NCBI RefSeq assembly: GCF_001730525.1
Contig: NZ_MDFN01000001.1
Location: 248,001-312,000, forward strand
Reading direction: 5' to 3'
From: Arcticibacter eurypsychrophilus
Lineage (GTDB): Bacteria > Bacteroidota > Bacteroidia > Sphingobacteriales > Sphingobacteriaceae
DNA: 64,000 nt
How positions within the stretch are numbered: position 1 is the first letter of the stretch; each line of letters begins with the position of its first letter. The notes below the pieces were generated by a model, which saw only the letters and a program-made list of their open reading frames with translations, did not search any database and had not been told where the DNA came from. Below are positions 54,001 through 61,458 of the stretch, one piece after another. Both the position numbers and the translations under genes were made by a program.

Positions 54001-54312
54001 TGACTGATTGGTATATCCGATGTACCTGAACTCCACTACAGATGCTGCAGTAGGAGCCTCAATTGCATACTTTCCGTTGACATCGGTCTGAGCGCCACCT
54101 TTTACTCCCCTTACTGTCACAGTAACTCCTATTAAAGGTTGGCTTTTTTCATCCGTTACCGTCCCAGTAACCCGTGTTTGTGAAAAGACACTGGACGAGA
54201 TCAACAGGGTCAGTATAAATAAGTTAAATTTAAATTGTAGTTTAGGGTACCAGTCTCCACCCTGAACACGGATGCCAATTTTTTGACATACCTCTAGTAA
54301 TTTTCTTTGCAT
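51037..54312 (-). CDS. SusC-family TonB-dependent outer-membrane transporter (pair 2)
   Basis: A 1,091-residue transporter. An unusually long N-terminal stretch (MQRKLLEVCQKIGIRVQGGD and about 10 more residues) precedes the hydrophobic signal 'LFILTLLISSSVFSQ'. Then come the CarboxypepD-like domain ('VTGTVTDEKSQPLIGVTVTV'), the SusC motif 'VVVAYGTQKKATISGAISNI', the plug ('NPLYVIDGVAY', 'LKDASASIYGLAAGNGVVLV') and the barrel, ending 'IYPQQKIYTLGFNLTL'. No STN domain. It heads the right-most PUL operon with susD2 and DUF3823. Confidence 0.94.
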   Translation of the reverse strand: MQRKLLEVCQKIGIRVQGGDWYPKLQFKFNLFILTLLISSSVFSQTRVTGTVTDEKSQPLIGVTVTVRGVKGGAQTDVNGKYAIEAPTAASVVEFRYIGYTNQSITAGTQNVINVRMITAAGEALEEVVVVAYGTQKKATISGAISNIQAADIVRSPSVAATSALVGKIPGVTARTTDARPGNGASLQIRNLGNPLYVIDGVAYSTSNETDAFGYNTGISGVNAFNQLGLDDIESITVLKDASASIYGLAAGNGVVLVTTKKGKRGSGKPSLGITGYYGLQNFTRFPKPGNAGQYVRGRLESEQNLGRNPALLYSPEELAKWEAGTEPGYQSNDYYDFVVRPNVPQYNVSANVSGGTENSTYYLSLGHVNQEATIKDFNFNRTNLQANISSTVLKGLTVGAQISGRVEKRHNVGVPGLDDFFNPLLSVGSMWPTETAYANNNPLYINQTHNVNVNPATYSNDITGYIDNITRGGSAKFNAQYEFGFGLSAKGLYSYDYSNEDFDGFEYTYKAYIYDAATDKYNDRADNGALFGNQNPWRERHKRNVISKFAQFQLNYAKQIKDHSIAALVAFERKDATNDYIALHSVPPNNLIPTQFFADVDYLGDSHYEEAFEGYAMRLNYDYKKKYLVEAVARYDGSFLYRSGSRFGFFPGVSVGWRLSEEGFFKKIFSSSINEFKLRASYGETGTSLQGTNGNYYDPAPFAYLAGYNINNGSAIFDGVFNNGVRPRGIPTTNLSWLTNSMSNIGIDFTVFKNFTGQIDAFRRKRSGIPAARYDVVLPSEVGYILGLENLNSDITQGMDGFITYSNKIGQIDFSIGGNATIGRTKDDYIYKPRFGNSYDEYRGDRTERWQNVNWGHHIVGRFQSEQEINDYPVNVDGQGNRSLLPGDLIYEDLNGDGIINGLDIKPIGYAEGTLPYFNYGINGRVTWKGLSLAFDFMGAGMQTYFRDWELKYPFQNNGNSPAYMLTDRWHRADPFDPTSEWIPGTYPALRKDNGGLSVFTSPLSGNNHNDFWTTNIRYLRLKNLELGYSFPKALLGKVNISALRMYVNGSNLFSFDNVKDFEIDPEISATNGLIYPQQKIYTLGFNLTL

Positions 54313-55203
54313 AGGTCCTTTTGATTAGTTTAAAAATTGATATTCTGATAATTAAAATCGTTAGTTAGATCTTAGTGTCTATTGAATATTTTTTGGGATT
54401 TAAGTTTTCATTTTCATTATTTTTTTTAGTTAGTTATTGAATATATTGGTTTATAAAATCACACTATATACATTTTAATAAAATCTAAATGGTATTTCTG
54501 GTTAGAGTTATCTAATAGTTAAGCAAAGCATCCTTTGTCCGTTTCAAAGATTTTATTTATACTATTTTATTATTGGTTTGTGAATACTAATATAGTATTT
54601 TTTTTCTTAAAGTGTACATATTACATTTTATTTATTAAAAATGCATTTATTCACATAAATAACTCAATATCAATATTTTAAATTAAAACACCCCTAATTG
54701 TGAGCTAGTTAATGTATACAATTTGGTTAGTTTAGCACATAAATGCAACCGCATAAGCGTCATTTTTACATTTATAAATCCTAAATTGTTCTTGCCTTCC
54801 CCCCCTGTACCAAGCCGGAAATTAGACCTGCGTATTAGTCAGAATAGTATTTCTATTTTAATCCTTCTAATAAGATTGCAATAAGAATCAGATATGAGTC
54901 CAATCACGGTTAGTTTAAGTCGGACTTACAGCGGAATTTTGTTAGTTAAATTTTGCTTTGAATTACAAGCATTTTATCTGTTAACCTGCCATATTCCAAT
55001 TTCGAACCTTAGTCAAAGCATATTAGAAAGATATTCAAAGAAGAGTAAATGATCATAAATGTTTTGTTTTGGAAAGTTTAAAATTTAAGCACGATGCACT
55101 GTATAGAAAATTCATACCGTTTCCGAGAAGATTTAAGAAATTTTAGCAATTTTTTCGTTCTTGAAAATCTTTAGTGATTACTTTATGCAAATAAGATAAC
55201 AGT
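54313..55203. other. Gene-free region at the right border of the PUL
   Basis: About 890 bp, very AT-rich, lying between the divergent susC2 and the hypothetical gene at 55204. It must contain both promoters. I see no regulator gene, RNA gene, insertion sequence or recognisable gene fragment. Two C-runs (ACCCCT near 54692 and CCTTCCCCCCCTG near 54795) recall the G-runs of the candidate operators but differ in orientation and spacing. Confidence 0.45.
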
Positions 55204-56169
55204 ATGGCGACAATAGATAATAAGGGAATGGTACACGGAACCGCAGGTTCGGTGATCTACCGTGCTTACAGAGGAAAGAATATCATCCAAGGCAAAGCAA
55301 AGACATTTAAGCAAACCGAAAAAACGATCAGGAGTGCTACTGAGTTCGGACTTTCGAGTTCAGCCGCGGCAGTGATCCGGACGGCATTTGAACCGGCTTA
55401 TTTCTTTAAGGATGGGACGGCAGCTTATAGAAGCACGCAACTGGTGTATCGGTCGATATTGAATAATATAAGCGTAGAGAAAGGGAAAAGAGATTTGCAT
55501 GACGGAAACCTTTCTCAACTTGAAGGAATGGACTTTAATGCCAACAGTAAATTGCATGATGTGCTGCAGATAAGCCACTCTGTATCTAAAAGTGTAGCTG
55601 GTTTGGTAAATGTTACCCTTGGATCCTTGAACACCAAAACACAGATCAAAAGGCCCAAAAACGCAAGCGGAGCCTACATAAAACACCGCATAAGGCTGAT
55701 GTTAGTTGCTTTTAACTTCAGGGAAGAGTATTATGAAAACCTGGGTTTTCAGGATCTGGATCTGGAGGGGTATCAAAGCTTTCAGGGACAAGTGGTCACT
55801 TTTACAGAAAAGGTTCCTGAAGATTGTCTGGCATTGGTAAGCATGTCCCTAATGTTGTACTCAACTGTCAGCCAAACGAATGAAAGTATCTTATTGAACA
55901 GTAAAGAATTTAGTCCATGTGCGATCATCGGTTCATTTCAATCTGTAAAGCCTTCTGAACACCCTTTAAAAAAGGTTGACACACAACCATTCAACTATCC
56001 TGGCAGGGAAGAAAAGATCAGGTTAATGGAATATAAAGGTAATCTCCTGAAGTTAGGGCTGGAAAGCAAAACCAGCAAACTGATTAGTGAAAGGAGCAAA
56101 AAGGCTACAGTAAAGGAAGTGGTAATAGACATCATCCCGAAAGGAAGAATTCCATTTCAAAAGAAATAG
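55204..56169 (+). CDS. Hypothetical protein (some likeness to DUF6266)
   Basis: A 321-residue protein with no signal peptide or membrane segment. The N-terminus 'GMVHGTAGSVIYRAYRGKNI' then 'QGKAKTFKQTEKTIRSATEF' resembles the 'G..G...G..V.R...GK.I' followed by 'T..Q...R..F' arrangement of DUF6266-type proteins of Bacteroidota. The rest is beta-rich with no motif I recognise. The C-terminus is basic ('ISERSKKATVKEVV', 'PKGRIPFQKK'). It is monocistronic, with a gene-free stretch before it. Function unknown; a structural or phage-derived origin is possible but not shown. Confidence 0.75.
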   Translation: MATIDNKGMVHGTAGSVIYRAYRGKNIIQGKAKTFKQTEKTIRSATEFGLSSSAAAVIRTAFEPAYFFKDGTAAYRSTQLVYRSILNNISVEKGKRDLHDGNLSQLEGMDFNANSKLHDVLQISHSVSKSVAGLVNVTLGSLNTKTQIKRPKNASGAYIKHRIRLMLVAFNFREEYYENLGFQDLDLEGYQSFQGQVVTFTEKVPEDCLALVSMSLMLYSTVSQTNESILLNSKEFSPCAIIGSFQSVKPSEHPLKKVDTQPFNYPGREEKIRLMEYKGNLLKLGLESKTSKLISERSKKATVKEVVIDIIPKGRIPFQKK

Positions 56170-56325
56170 GATTCGTTTCAAAAAAGAAAAGAGATTTCAT
56201 TTAATGAAAAGACTTTGTCTCCTCATAGAAAGCGGATAACACATTGATGATCAAAAGTAGATTAACAAGGTCAAATTATGCGATAGTCCTTGGATCAGAG
56301 GGGGCCAATAAAACCAGCACTAAAC

Positions 56326-56360
56326 AAAAAGAGGTCGGCCTTTAAAAGACAACCTCTTTA
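56326..56360 (-). terminator. Terminator after the RRM gene
   Basis: On the minus strand AAAGAGGT pairs with ACCTCTTT across an A/T-rich internal part and is followed by TTGTTTA. It lies 23 nt past the stop of the RNA-binding protein gene. Confidence 0.7.
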
Positions 56361-56382
56361 TAATATATTTTATAATCTGGAA

Positions 56383-56760
56383 TTAAATTCGTTTTCTAGG
56401 ACGCTTTCCACCTACACGTTCACCTGGTCTGCTTACCTTTTGATATATTTTTGGTTTAAACTTCACTTCCACCTTTCTTCCAAAAGTGCGGGGGGCAGGT
56501 TCAGGTTTTTCTTTTTTGCGGTCATCCGCATACGTAACGCTAATTACATCCTGATCAATGCTCGCTTCATGAAGATTCTGCAATGCCAGTACCGCCTCCT
56601 CTTCGTTAGGCATATCCACAAAGCCAAATCTTCTGCTTATACCAGTATGCTTATCTCGTACAATATTTACAGATTCAACTGTACCATATTGTTCGAAAAT
56701 ATCTTTTAGCTCTAATTCTTCTAAATCGCGGGGAAATCCGCCTGCAAATAACTTAATCAT
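56383..56760 (-). CDS. RRM-type RNA-binding protein
   Basis: A 125-residue protein with one RNA recognition motif at residues 1-80. RNP2 is 'KLFAGGF' (3-9) and RNP1 is 'RRFGFVDM' (43-50), with the aromatic residues needed for stacking on RNA. A basic tail follows ('RKVEVKFKPKIYQKVSRPGE', ending 'KRPRKRI'), longer than the glycine-rich tails of cyanobacterial homologues. Bacteroidota RRM proteins are abundant and bind single-stranded RNA to shape transcript levels. Monocistronic; ATG at 56760. Confidence 0.93.
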   Translation of the reverse strand: MIKLFAGGFPRDLEELELKDIFEQYGTVESVNIVRDKHTGISRRFGFVDMPNEEEAVLALQNLHEASIDQDVISVTYADDRKKEKPEPAPRTFGRKVEVKFKPKIYQKVSRPGERVGGKRPRKRI

Positions 56761-57148
56761 TACTTATGTATGTATTCTATGATTGGGTCTAGCCTATTAA
56801 TTATTTTATCTAACAATGATGATTGCATCAATAAATATGCCGTAACAAAAATTATATTTTTCCAAAAGGTAATAAGCAATCTTTTATTGCCTAAAAGAAT
56901 TTTTTCTTTAAAACAAGAATTAATTGATAATCAGTTAACATTAAACTTTATAAGGTTGTAAACGCCACAAATATATTATTTTCTTATCATAGTAGTGTGT
57001 GAGAATAACCTATTTACTGTAAATTTAATAATTAAAATATTAAAATTCGAGTCAAGCGGGATAAATATTTGTGTGATAATCAAAATAACGCGTAAAAAAG
57101 CCGTTGAAGGAAATTTCCTCAACGGCTTTTGTGTGTGTCATCAATTAA
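56761..57148. other. Intergenic region with one terminator
   Basis: A 388-bp AT-rich gap between two minus-strand genes. It should hold the RRM promoter. The only clear element is the terminator of the beta-barrel gene at 57095-57132. The 63-codon plus-strand frame at 56770-56961 is low-complexity and unsupported. Confidence 0.45.
57095..57132 (-). terminator. Terminator after the outer-membrane beta-barrel gene
   Basis: AAAAGCCGTTGAGGAAA on the minus strand pairs with TTTCCTTCAACGGCTTTT (one bulge), followed by TTACG. It is a 15-bp GC-bearing stem 17 nt after the stop. Confidence 0.88.
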
Positions 57149-57658
57149 TTATTTGCTTAGATTGAATCCGTATGCAATACGTAAAGCTACCTGACTTGCG
57201 TCATACTTGGTAAATTCTTCATAACGTATTCCAAGATCTAATCCGTTACCAAAGCCCCAACCAATAGCTGGTGCCCATACAAATGAGGTTTCAGCTCCAT
57301 CATTGGTTCCGAAACCAGCACCTAGTTCCCCACCTACATAAAAGTTAGGAGTAACAAATACTTTAACTCCAGCCTTCAACGGAATAATTCCCAGATCATC
57401 TGCTATAGGTTTGAAGTCATCCTTTACAAAGAAATTGGTGTAACCAGTACTTAATGTTAAAGACACAGGTCCTACAAAATCTTTCTGCAATTTAAGATCA
57501 CCTCCTAATACAAATCCGTAAGGATTATCGATTGACACACCGGGATTTATACCTACTCCAAGGCGCCATGCTTGTGAATCCTGAGCTTTTGTTTCTGTTG
57601 AAAATACTAATGCAGCTATTGCGAATGCTGCTGTGAATAGTTTAAATGACGTTTTCAT
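57149..57658 (-). CDS. Small outer-membrane beta-barrel protein
   Basis: A 169-residue protein with a signal peptide (MKTSFKLFTAAFAIAALVFS, cleavage near 'TKAQD'). The rest alternates polar and hydrophobic residues in beta-hairpins ('AWRLGVGINPGVSIDN', 'PVSLTLSTGYTNFFV', 'NFYVGGELGAGFGTNDG', 'LDLGIRYEEFTKY') and ends 'VALRIAYGFNLSK', a barrel-type end. It is an eight-stranded OmpX/OmpW-like barrel by size. The function is not evident. Single gene with its own terminator. Confidence 0.85.
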   Translation of the reverse strand: MKTSFKLFTAAFAIAALVFSTETKAQDSQAWRLGVGINPGVSIDNPYGFVLGGDLKLQKDFVGPVSLTLSTGYTNFFVKDDFKPIADDLGIIPLKAGVKVFVTPNFYVGGELGAGFGTNDGAETSFVWAPAIGWGFGNGLDLGIRYEEFTKYDASQVALRIAYGFNLSK

Positions 57659-58005
57659 ATTAATGTGTTAATAAATATTATTTATAGACACTTAATCTCA
57701 ATTTGTATGCCAAAGGAAGTAAACAGAACCTTCCAATCCTTGTTCTAATGTAAATTTCAATTTGAATATTCGCACTAAGCGCTTCATTTTAAAGCTATTC
57801 AATTAGGATAAAATCAGGCTTATAATGACTTATATAAATCAGGTTTGAATTAATTTATTTTATATAAAGTTTAACTTATTGACCGATTCTCACGATAAGT
57901 GTACTTATTTAGGTTCATTTTTTGTAAACAAGGCGATTAAATACTTCAATTAAACTTCTGCTTCATCTGCTCTTAATATTCATAAATTTGAGAAATTATT
58001 AATAT
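57659..58005. other. Divergent promoter region
   Basis: A 347-bp AT-rich gap between the beta-barrel gene (-) and the NAD-binding protein gene (+). It contains a possible -7 element at 57983-57990 for the plus-strand gene. No gene remnant, RNA or repeat was recognised. Confidence 0.45.
57983..57990 (+). promoter_or_regulatory. Possible -7 element (TAAATTTG)
   Basis: TAAATTTG matches TAnnTTTG and lies 16 nt before the ATG at 58006, giving a very short leader. No exact TTG is found at the expected -33 position (TTCTG occurs instead), so this is tentative. Confidence 0.35.
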
Positions 58006-58821
58006 ATGGCCAAAAAAATTGGGATTAGTATTCTGGGTTGCGGATGGTTTGGATTGCCCCTGGCCAAACAATTGATTGATTTGGGATGTCGGGTAAAAGG
58101 ATCTACTACCACTCCTGACAAACTAACAGCACTTACCGGCGAAGGGATAGAGGCTTACTTAATTGATCTAGCCAACGAGGAGGGTGCCACTGTATCTGGA
58201 TTCTTTGATTCTGAAGTCTTAGTTATCGCCATTCCACCCCGAATGCGTTCAGGAAAGGAAAGTAAATACCTTCCTAAAATTGAACTTGCACTGCGTATGA
58301 TTAAAAATTCGGCAGTTAAGCAGATTATATTTATCAGTTCAACCTCCGTATTTGGCGACACCAATACCAGAGTAGATGAAACCTCAATTCCACAACCTGA
58401 AACGGAATCAGGAAAAGCAATTCTTACTGCAGAGAAGCTTTTGCAATCCACTCCCGGCTTGACTACAACGGTGCTCCGCTTTGGGGGATTAGTAGGTCCG
58501 GGACGTGATCCTGGACGTTTTTTTGGAGGAAAGACAGACATTCCTAATGGACAGGCTCCAGTAAACCTGATTCATCTGGACGATTGCATTGGAATAACTT
58601 GCCAGATAATTGAAAAAGAGGAATACGGTCTGGTTTATCATGGTGTCACTCCTGATCACCCTTCCCGACAGGATTTTTATGCCCAGGCATCTTTAAAAGC
58701 AGGCTACACGGCCCCAGTTTTTATTGATGAATTAAATGAATGGAAGATGGTAGATAGCAAACATGTTCCGCTTTATTTAAATTATATGTTTGTAAATGGG
58801 ACCTTGCTTAACGTAACGTAG
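58006..58821 (+). CDS. YeeZ-like NAD(P)-binding epimerase-family protein
   Basis: A 271-residue Rossmann-fold protein. The dinucleotide-binding motif is 'GISILGCGWFGLPLAKQLID' (G11, G13, G16). 'VIAIPPRMRSG' and 'QIIFISSTSVFGDTNTRVDE' mark the extended short-chain dehydrogenase fold. The usual catalytic YxxxK is absent or shifted ('ESGKAILTAEKLL'), as in the YeeZ group, whose substrate is unknown. Later motifs are 'RFGGLVGPGRDPGRFF' and 'PVNLIHLDDCIG'. ATG start. It lies 98 bp upstream of the M3 peptidase gene and could share a transcript with it. Confidence 0.87.
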   Translation: MAKKIGISILGCGWFGLPLAKQLIDLGCRVKGSTTTPDKLTALTGEGIEAYLIDLANEEGATVSGFFDSEVLVIAIPPRMRSGKESKYLPKIELALRMIKNSAVKQIIFISSTSVFGDTNTRVDETSIPQPETESGKAILTAEKLLQSTPGLTTTVLRFGGLVGPGRDPGRFFGGKTDIPNGQAPVNLIHLDDCIGITCQIIEKEEYGLVYHGVTPDHPSRQDFYAQASLKAGYTAPVFIDELNEWKMVDSKHVPLYLNYMFVNGTLLNVT

Positions 58822-58919
58822 CATTATTGATACTAAGAGGGCTATATTAATAAAGCTTAATTATTTTTAAGCCCTATTTACACCGTCTTATTCCCGGATA
58901 AGTCACCATTTTATTTCCG

Positions 58920-61061
58920 ATGATTGACAAAAAGATACTTATTACTACTGCATTTGCTTTAAGTTTAACGTATATGCCAAATGCTAAAAGTCAAACTACT
59001 TCAATGAATCCATTTCTTACACCATACACTACCCCTTATCATGTTCCTCCTTTCGATAAGATTAAAAACGAACATTTCAAACCCGCTATTCTGGAGGGGA
59101 TTAAACAAGAGGAGGCGGAAATTAATTCCATAGCAAACAGTAAAGCTAAACCCAATTTTGCGAATACCATTTTAGCAATGGAAAATTCGGGACAGCTGTT
59201 AACCCGTGTATCATCGGTATTTTATAATCTTAATTCGGCTAATACCAATGAAGAGATTCAGGCAATTGCCAGGGAAGTAGCACCTGAGTTAGCGGCTCAT
59301 CACGATAATATTATTCTGAACCATCCGCTTTTCCTACGGGTAAAACAGTTATGGGACACGCATGAAAGCTTAAAGCTGAATGCAGAGCAGACCAAACTAT
59401 TGGAAAAGACGCATAAGTCTTTCGTTAGAAGTGGTGCGAATTTAAAGGAGGCAGACAAGGCTATACTTAGGAAGATCAACGCGGAACTTTCTTTATTAAG
59501 TTTAAACTTCGGACAGAATCTGTTAGCTGAAACAAATGCCTATCAATTACTGATTGATAATAAAGAAGATCTTTCAGGTTTATCGGAAGAATTGATTCTT
59601 GCCGCTGGCGAAAGGGCTAAACAGTCGGGTAAGGAAGGTTCCTGGATTTTTAGTTTACAGAATCCAAGTGTGATGCCTTTTCTTCAATATGCGAACAACA
59701 GGGAATTGCGAAAGCAAATTTGGGAGGCATATACGCTACGTGGGGACAATAATAATGCGCATGATAATAAAGAAATAGTCAGGAATATTGTTAATCTCCG
59801 TCGGGAAAAGGCACAGTTACTGGGTTACAAAGACCATGCGAGTTATGTGTTGGAGGAAACGATGGCTAAGACTCCGGAAAATGCATATAAATTATTGAAT
59901 CAGCTGTGGCAACCTGCATTGAATGTGGCAGGGAAAGAAGCTTTTGATCTTCAGAAAATGATTGATGCCTCAGGAGCTAAATTCAAATTAGCACCTTATG
60001 ATTGGAAATATTATACCGAAGAATTGCGCAAGGAGCGCTTTGATTTGGATGAACAAACGCTAAAGCCTTATTTCAGTCTGGATAAAGTTCGGGATGGTGT
60101 ATTTGGTGTGGCCACAAAGTTATATGGCTTACAATTCAAAGAACTAACAGACATCCCTAAATATCATGAAGAAGTAGCTGCTTATGCTGTATCGGAAGCG
60201 GATGGAACCTTTATCGGGATTTTATATACGGATTTCTTTCCTCGTGCATCCAAGCGCGGAGGGGCATGGATGACGTCTTACAACGCACAGAAAATGGAGA
60301 ACGGAAAGCGGATAAGTCCGGTGATCTCTATAGTATGCAATTTTTCAAAGCCTGCCGGGGACGCACCTGCCTTACTTACTTTTGATGAGGTGACTACTTT
60401 TTTTCACGAATTTGGGCATTCTTTACATGGCTTACTTTCCAATGTAACCTATCGAAGTCTTGCGGGTACGGCTGTATCGCGCGACTTTGTAGAGCTTCCT
60501 TCTCAGATTATGGAAAATTGGGCAGCTGAGCCTGAGGTATTAAAAATGTTTGCCCGGCATTATAAAACAAATGAGGTGATTCCTGATGAACTGATCAAGA
60601 AACTGCATAATGCAGGTACGTTCGATCAGGGCTTTGCAACGACTGAATACTTGGCGGCTTCCCTTCTGGATTTGGATTATCATACGCAGACAAAAGAGCT
60701 GACCAACAATGTAGATTCTTTTGAACTTCAGTCTATGAAGAAGGTGGGTTTGATAGATGAGATCATTCCTCGTTACCGCAGCACTTATTTCAATCATATA
60801 TTTGCTGGTGGATATTCTGCCGGATATTACAGTTACGTCTGGTCGGGCGTATTGGATACCGATGCTTTTGAGGCATTCAAGGAAACCGGTGATCTTTTCA
60901 ATCAGGAGAGAGCTCAAAGTTTCAGAAAAAATGTACTGGAGAGAGGAGGAACTGAGGATCCAATGGTGCTGTACAAGAACTTTCGTGGTGCTGAACCGGG
61001 GATTAAGGCATTGTTGAAAAAGAGGGGCTTAAATGTACAGCCGGAAAAGAAACCGATATAG
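58920..61061 (+). CDS. M3 family zinc metallopeptidase (peptidyl-dipeptidase Dcp type)
   Basis: A 713-residue protein with a signal-like N-terminus (ITTAFALSLTYMPNAKSQ), so probably periplasmic. The zinc site is 'FFHEFGHSLHGLLS' (H496, E497, H500), with a downstream Glu in 'ELPSQIMENWAAEPE'. Other M3 motifs are 'KREKAQLLGY'-like 'RREKAQLLGYKDHASYVLEE', 'GILYTDFFPRASKRGGAW' and 'FNHIFAGGYSAGYYSYVWSG'. Length fits Dcp and oligopeptidase A. It would degrade small peptides, releasing C-terminal dipeptides. A strong terminator follows 13 nt after the stop. Confidence 0.94.
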   Translation: MIDKKILITTAFALSLTYMPNAKSQTTSMNPFLTPYTTPYHVPPFDKIKNEHFKPAILEGIKQEEAEINSIANSKAKPNFANTILAMENSGQLLTRVSSVFYNLNSANTNEEIQAIAREVAPELAAHHDNIILNHPLFLRVKQLWDTHESLKLNAEQTKLLEKTHKSFVRSGANLKEADKAILRKINAELSLLSLNFGQNLLAETNAYQLLIDNKEDLSGLSEELILAAGERAKQSGKEGSWIFSLQNPSVMPFLQYANNRELRKQIWEAYTLRGDNNNAHDNKEIVRNIVNLRREKAQLLGYKDHASYVLEETMAKTPENAYKLLNQLWQPALNVAGKEAFDLQKMIDASGAKFKLAPYDWKYYTEELRKERFDLDEQTLKPYFSLDKVRDGVFGVATKLYGLQFKELTDIPKYHEEVAAYAVSEADGTFIGILYTDFFPRASKRGGAWMTSYNAQKMENGKRISPVISIVCNFSKPAGDAPALLTFDEVTTFFHEFGHSLHGLLSNVTYRSLAGTAVSRDFVELPSQIMENWAAEPEVLKMFARHYKTNEVIPDELIKKLHNAGTFDQGFATTEYLAASLLDLDYHTQTKELTNNVDSFELQSMKKVGLIDEIIPRYRSTYFNHIFAGGYSAGYYSYVWSGVLDTDAFEAFKETGDLFNQERAQSFRKNVLERGGTEDPMVLYKNFRGAEPGIKALLKKRGLNVQPEKKPI

Positions 61062-61074
61062 GGGGATTATTGTA

Positions 61075-61125
61075 GCCAATATTAACATTCAAAATCTTTA
61101 ACCTGAATGTTAATATTGGCTTTTT
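61075..61125 (+). terminator. Terminator after the M3 peptidase gene
   Basis: GCCAATATTAACATTCA (61075-61091) pairs perfectly with TGAATGTTAATATTGGC (61104-61120), a 17-bp stem, followed by TTTTT. It abuts the LD-carboxypeptidase fragment on the other strand. Confidence 0.92.
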
Positions 61126-61269
61126 ACCAATTACAACTTTGAAACTCCAGCTTTCCATAAGCTGCACAGATGGAAGAGTGGACTATGAACTGATATATTC
61201 TGCCGGACTGGTAATCTCAATAGTATCCCCTGCTTTTAAATAAGGGGGTATTTTATATTTCCTTCTCAT
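61121..61269 (-). pseudogene. LD-carboxypeptidase (S66, LdcA-like) N-terminal fragment
   Basis: On the minus strand ATG 61269 opens MRRKYKIPPYLKAGDTIEIT then SPAEYISS and stops at TAG 61183-61185. 'PPYLK.GD.I.I.SPA' is the signature N-terminus of S66 LD-carboxypeptidases, which trim muropeptides. After a frameshift the next frame reads 'VQLMESWSFKVVIGK' up to about 61121, matching the following 'LLESWGFKVVLGK' region of the family. About 50 of some 300 codons remain, and the rest is replaced by the M3 terminator. The catalytic Ser, Glu and His are all missing, so it is dead. The other bases of the 397-bp gap show no gene. Confidence 0.72.
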
Positions 61270-61458
61270 TTCTATCGCTGAGGGGGTAGCCCAGACATCA
61301 TAGGTTGATATGAGCCCTCAGGGCCGTTGCTAAAGAGGCGATAAAGTTTTTCCTGCCCATTTATGTGAATTAAAGAAAACTCTAATATTAAAAAAATATT
61401 TTTAAAAATTCATCTTAATTTCATGTTTGAGCTGGTACTTTGATGAAAAGAAAGCAAC

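Noticed and set aside
54313-55203. Possible regulator or RNA gene at the PUL border
   Set aside because: No open frame longer than chance and no recognisable RNA structure could be supported on either strand.
56290-56709. 139-codon plus-strand frame opposite the RRM gene
   Set aside because: It is the antisense of a clear RRM protein with intact RNP1 and RNP2 and has a low-complexity, hydrophobic translation.
61246-61256. AAGGGGGTAT as a third copy of the PUL operator motif
   Set aside because: It is the antisense of the Pro-Pro codons of the LD-carboxypeptidase fragment and lacks the second G-run.
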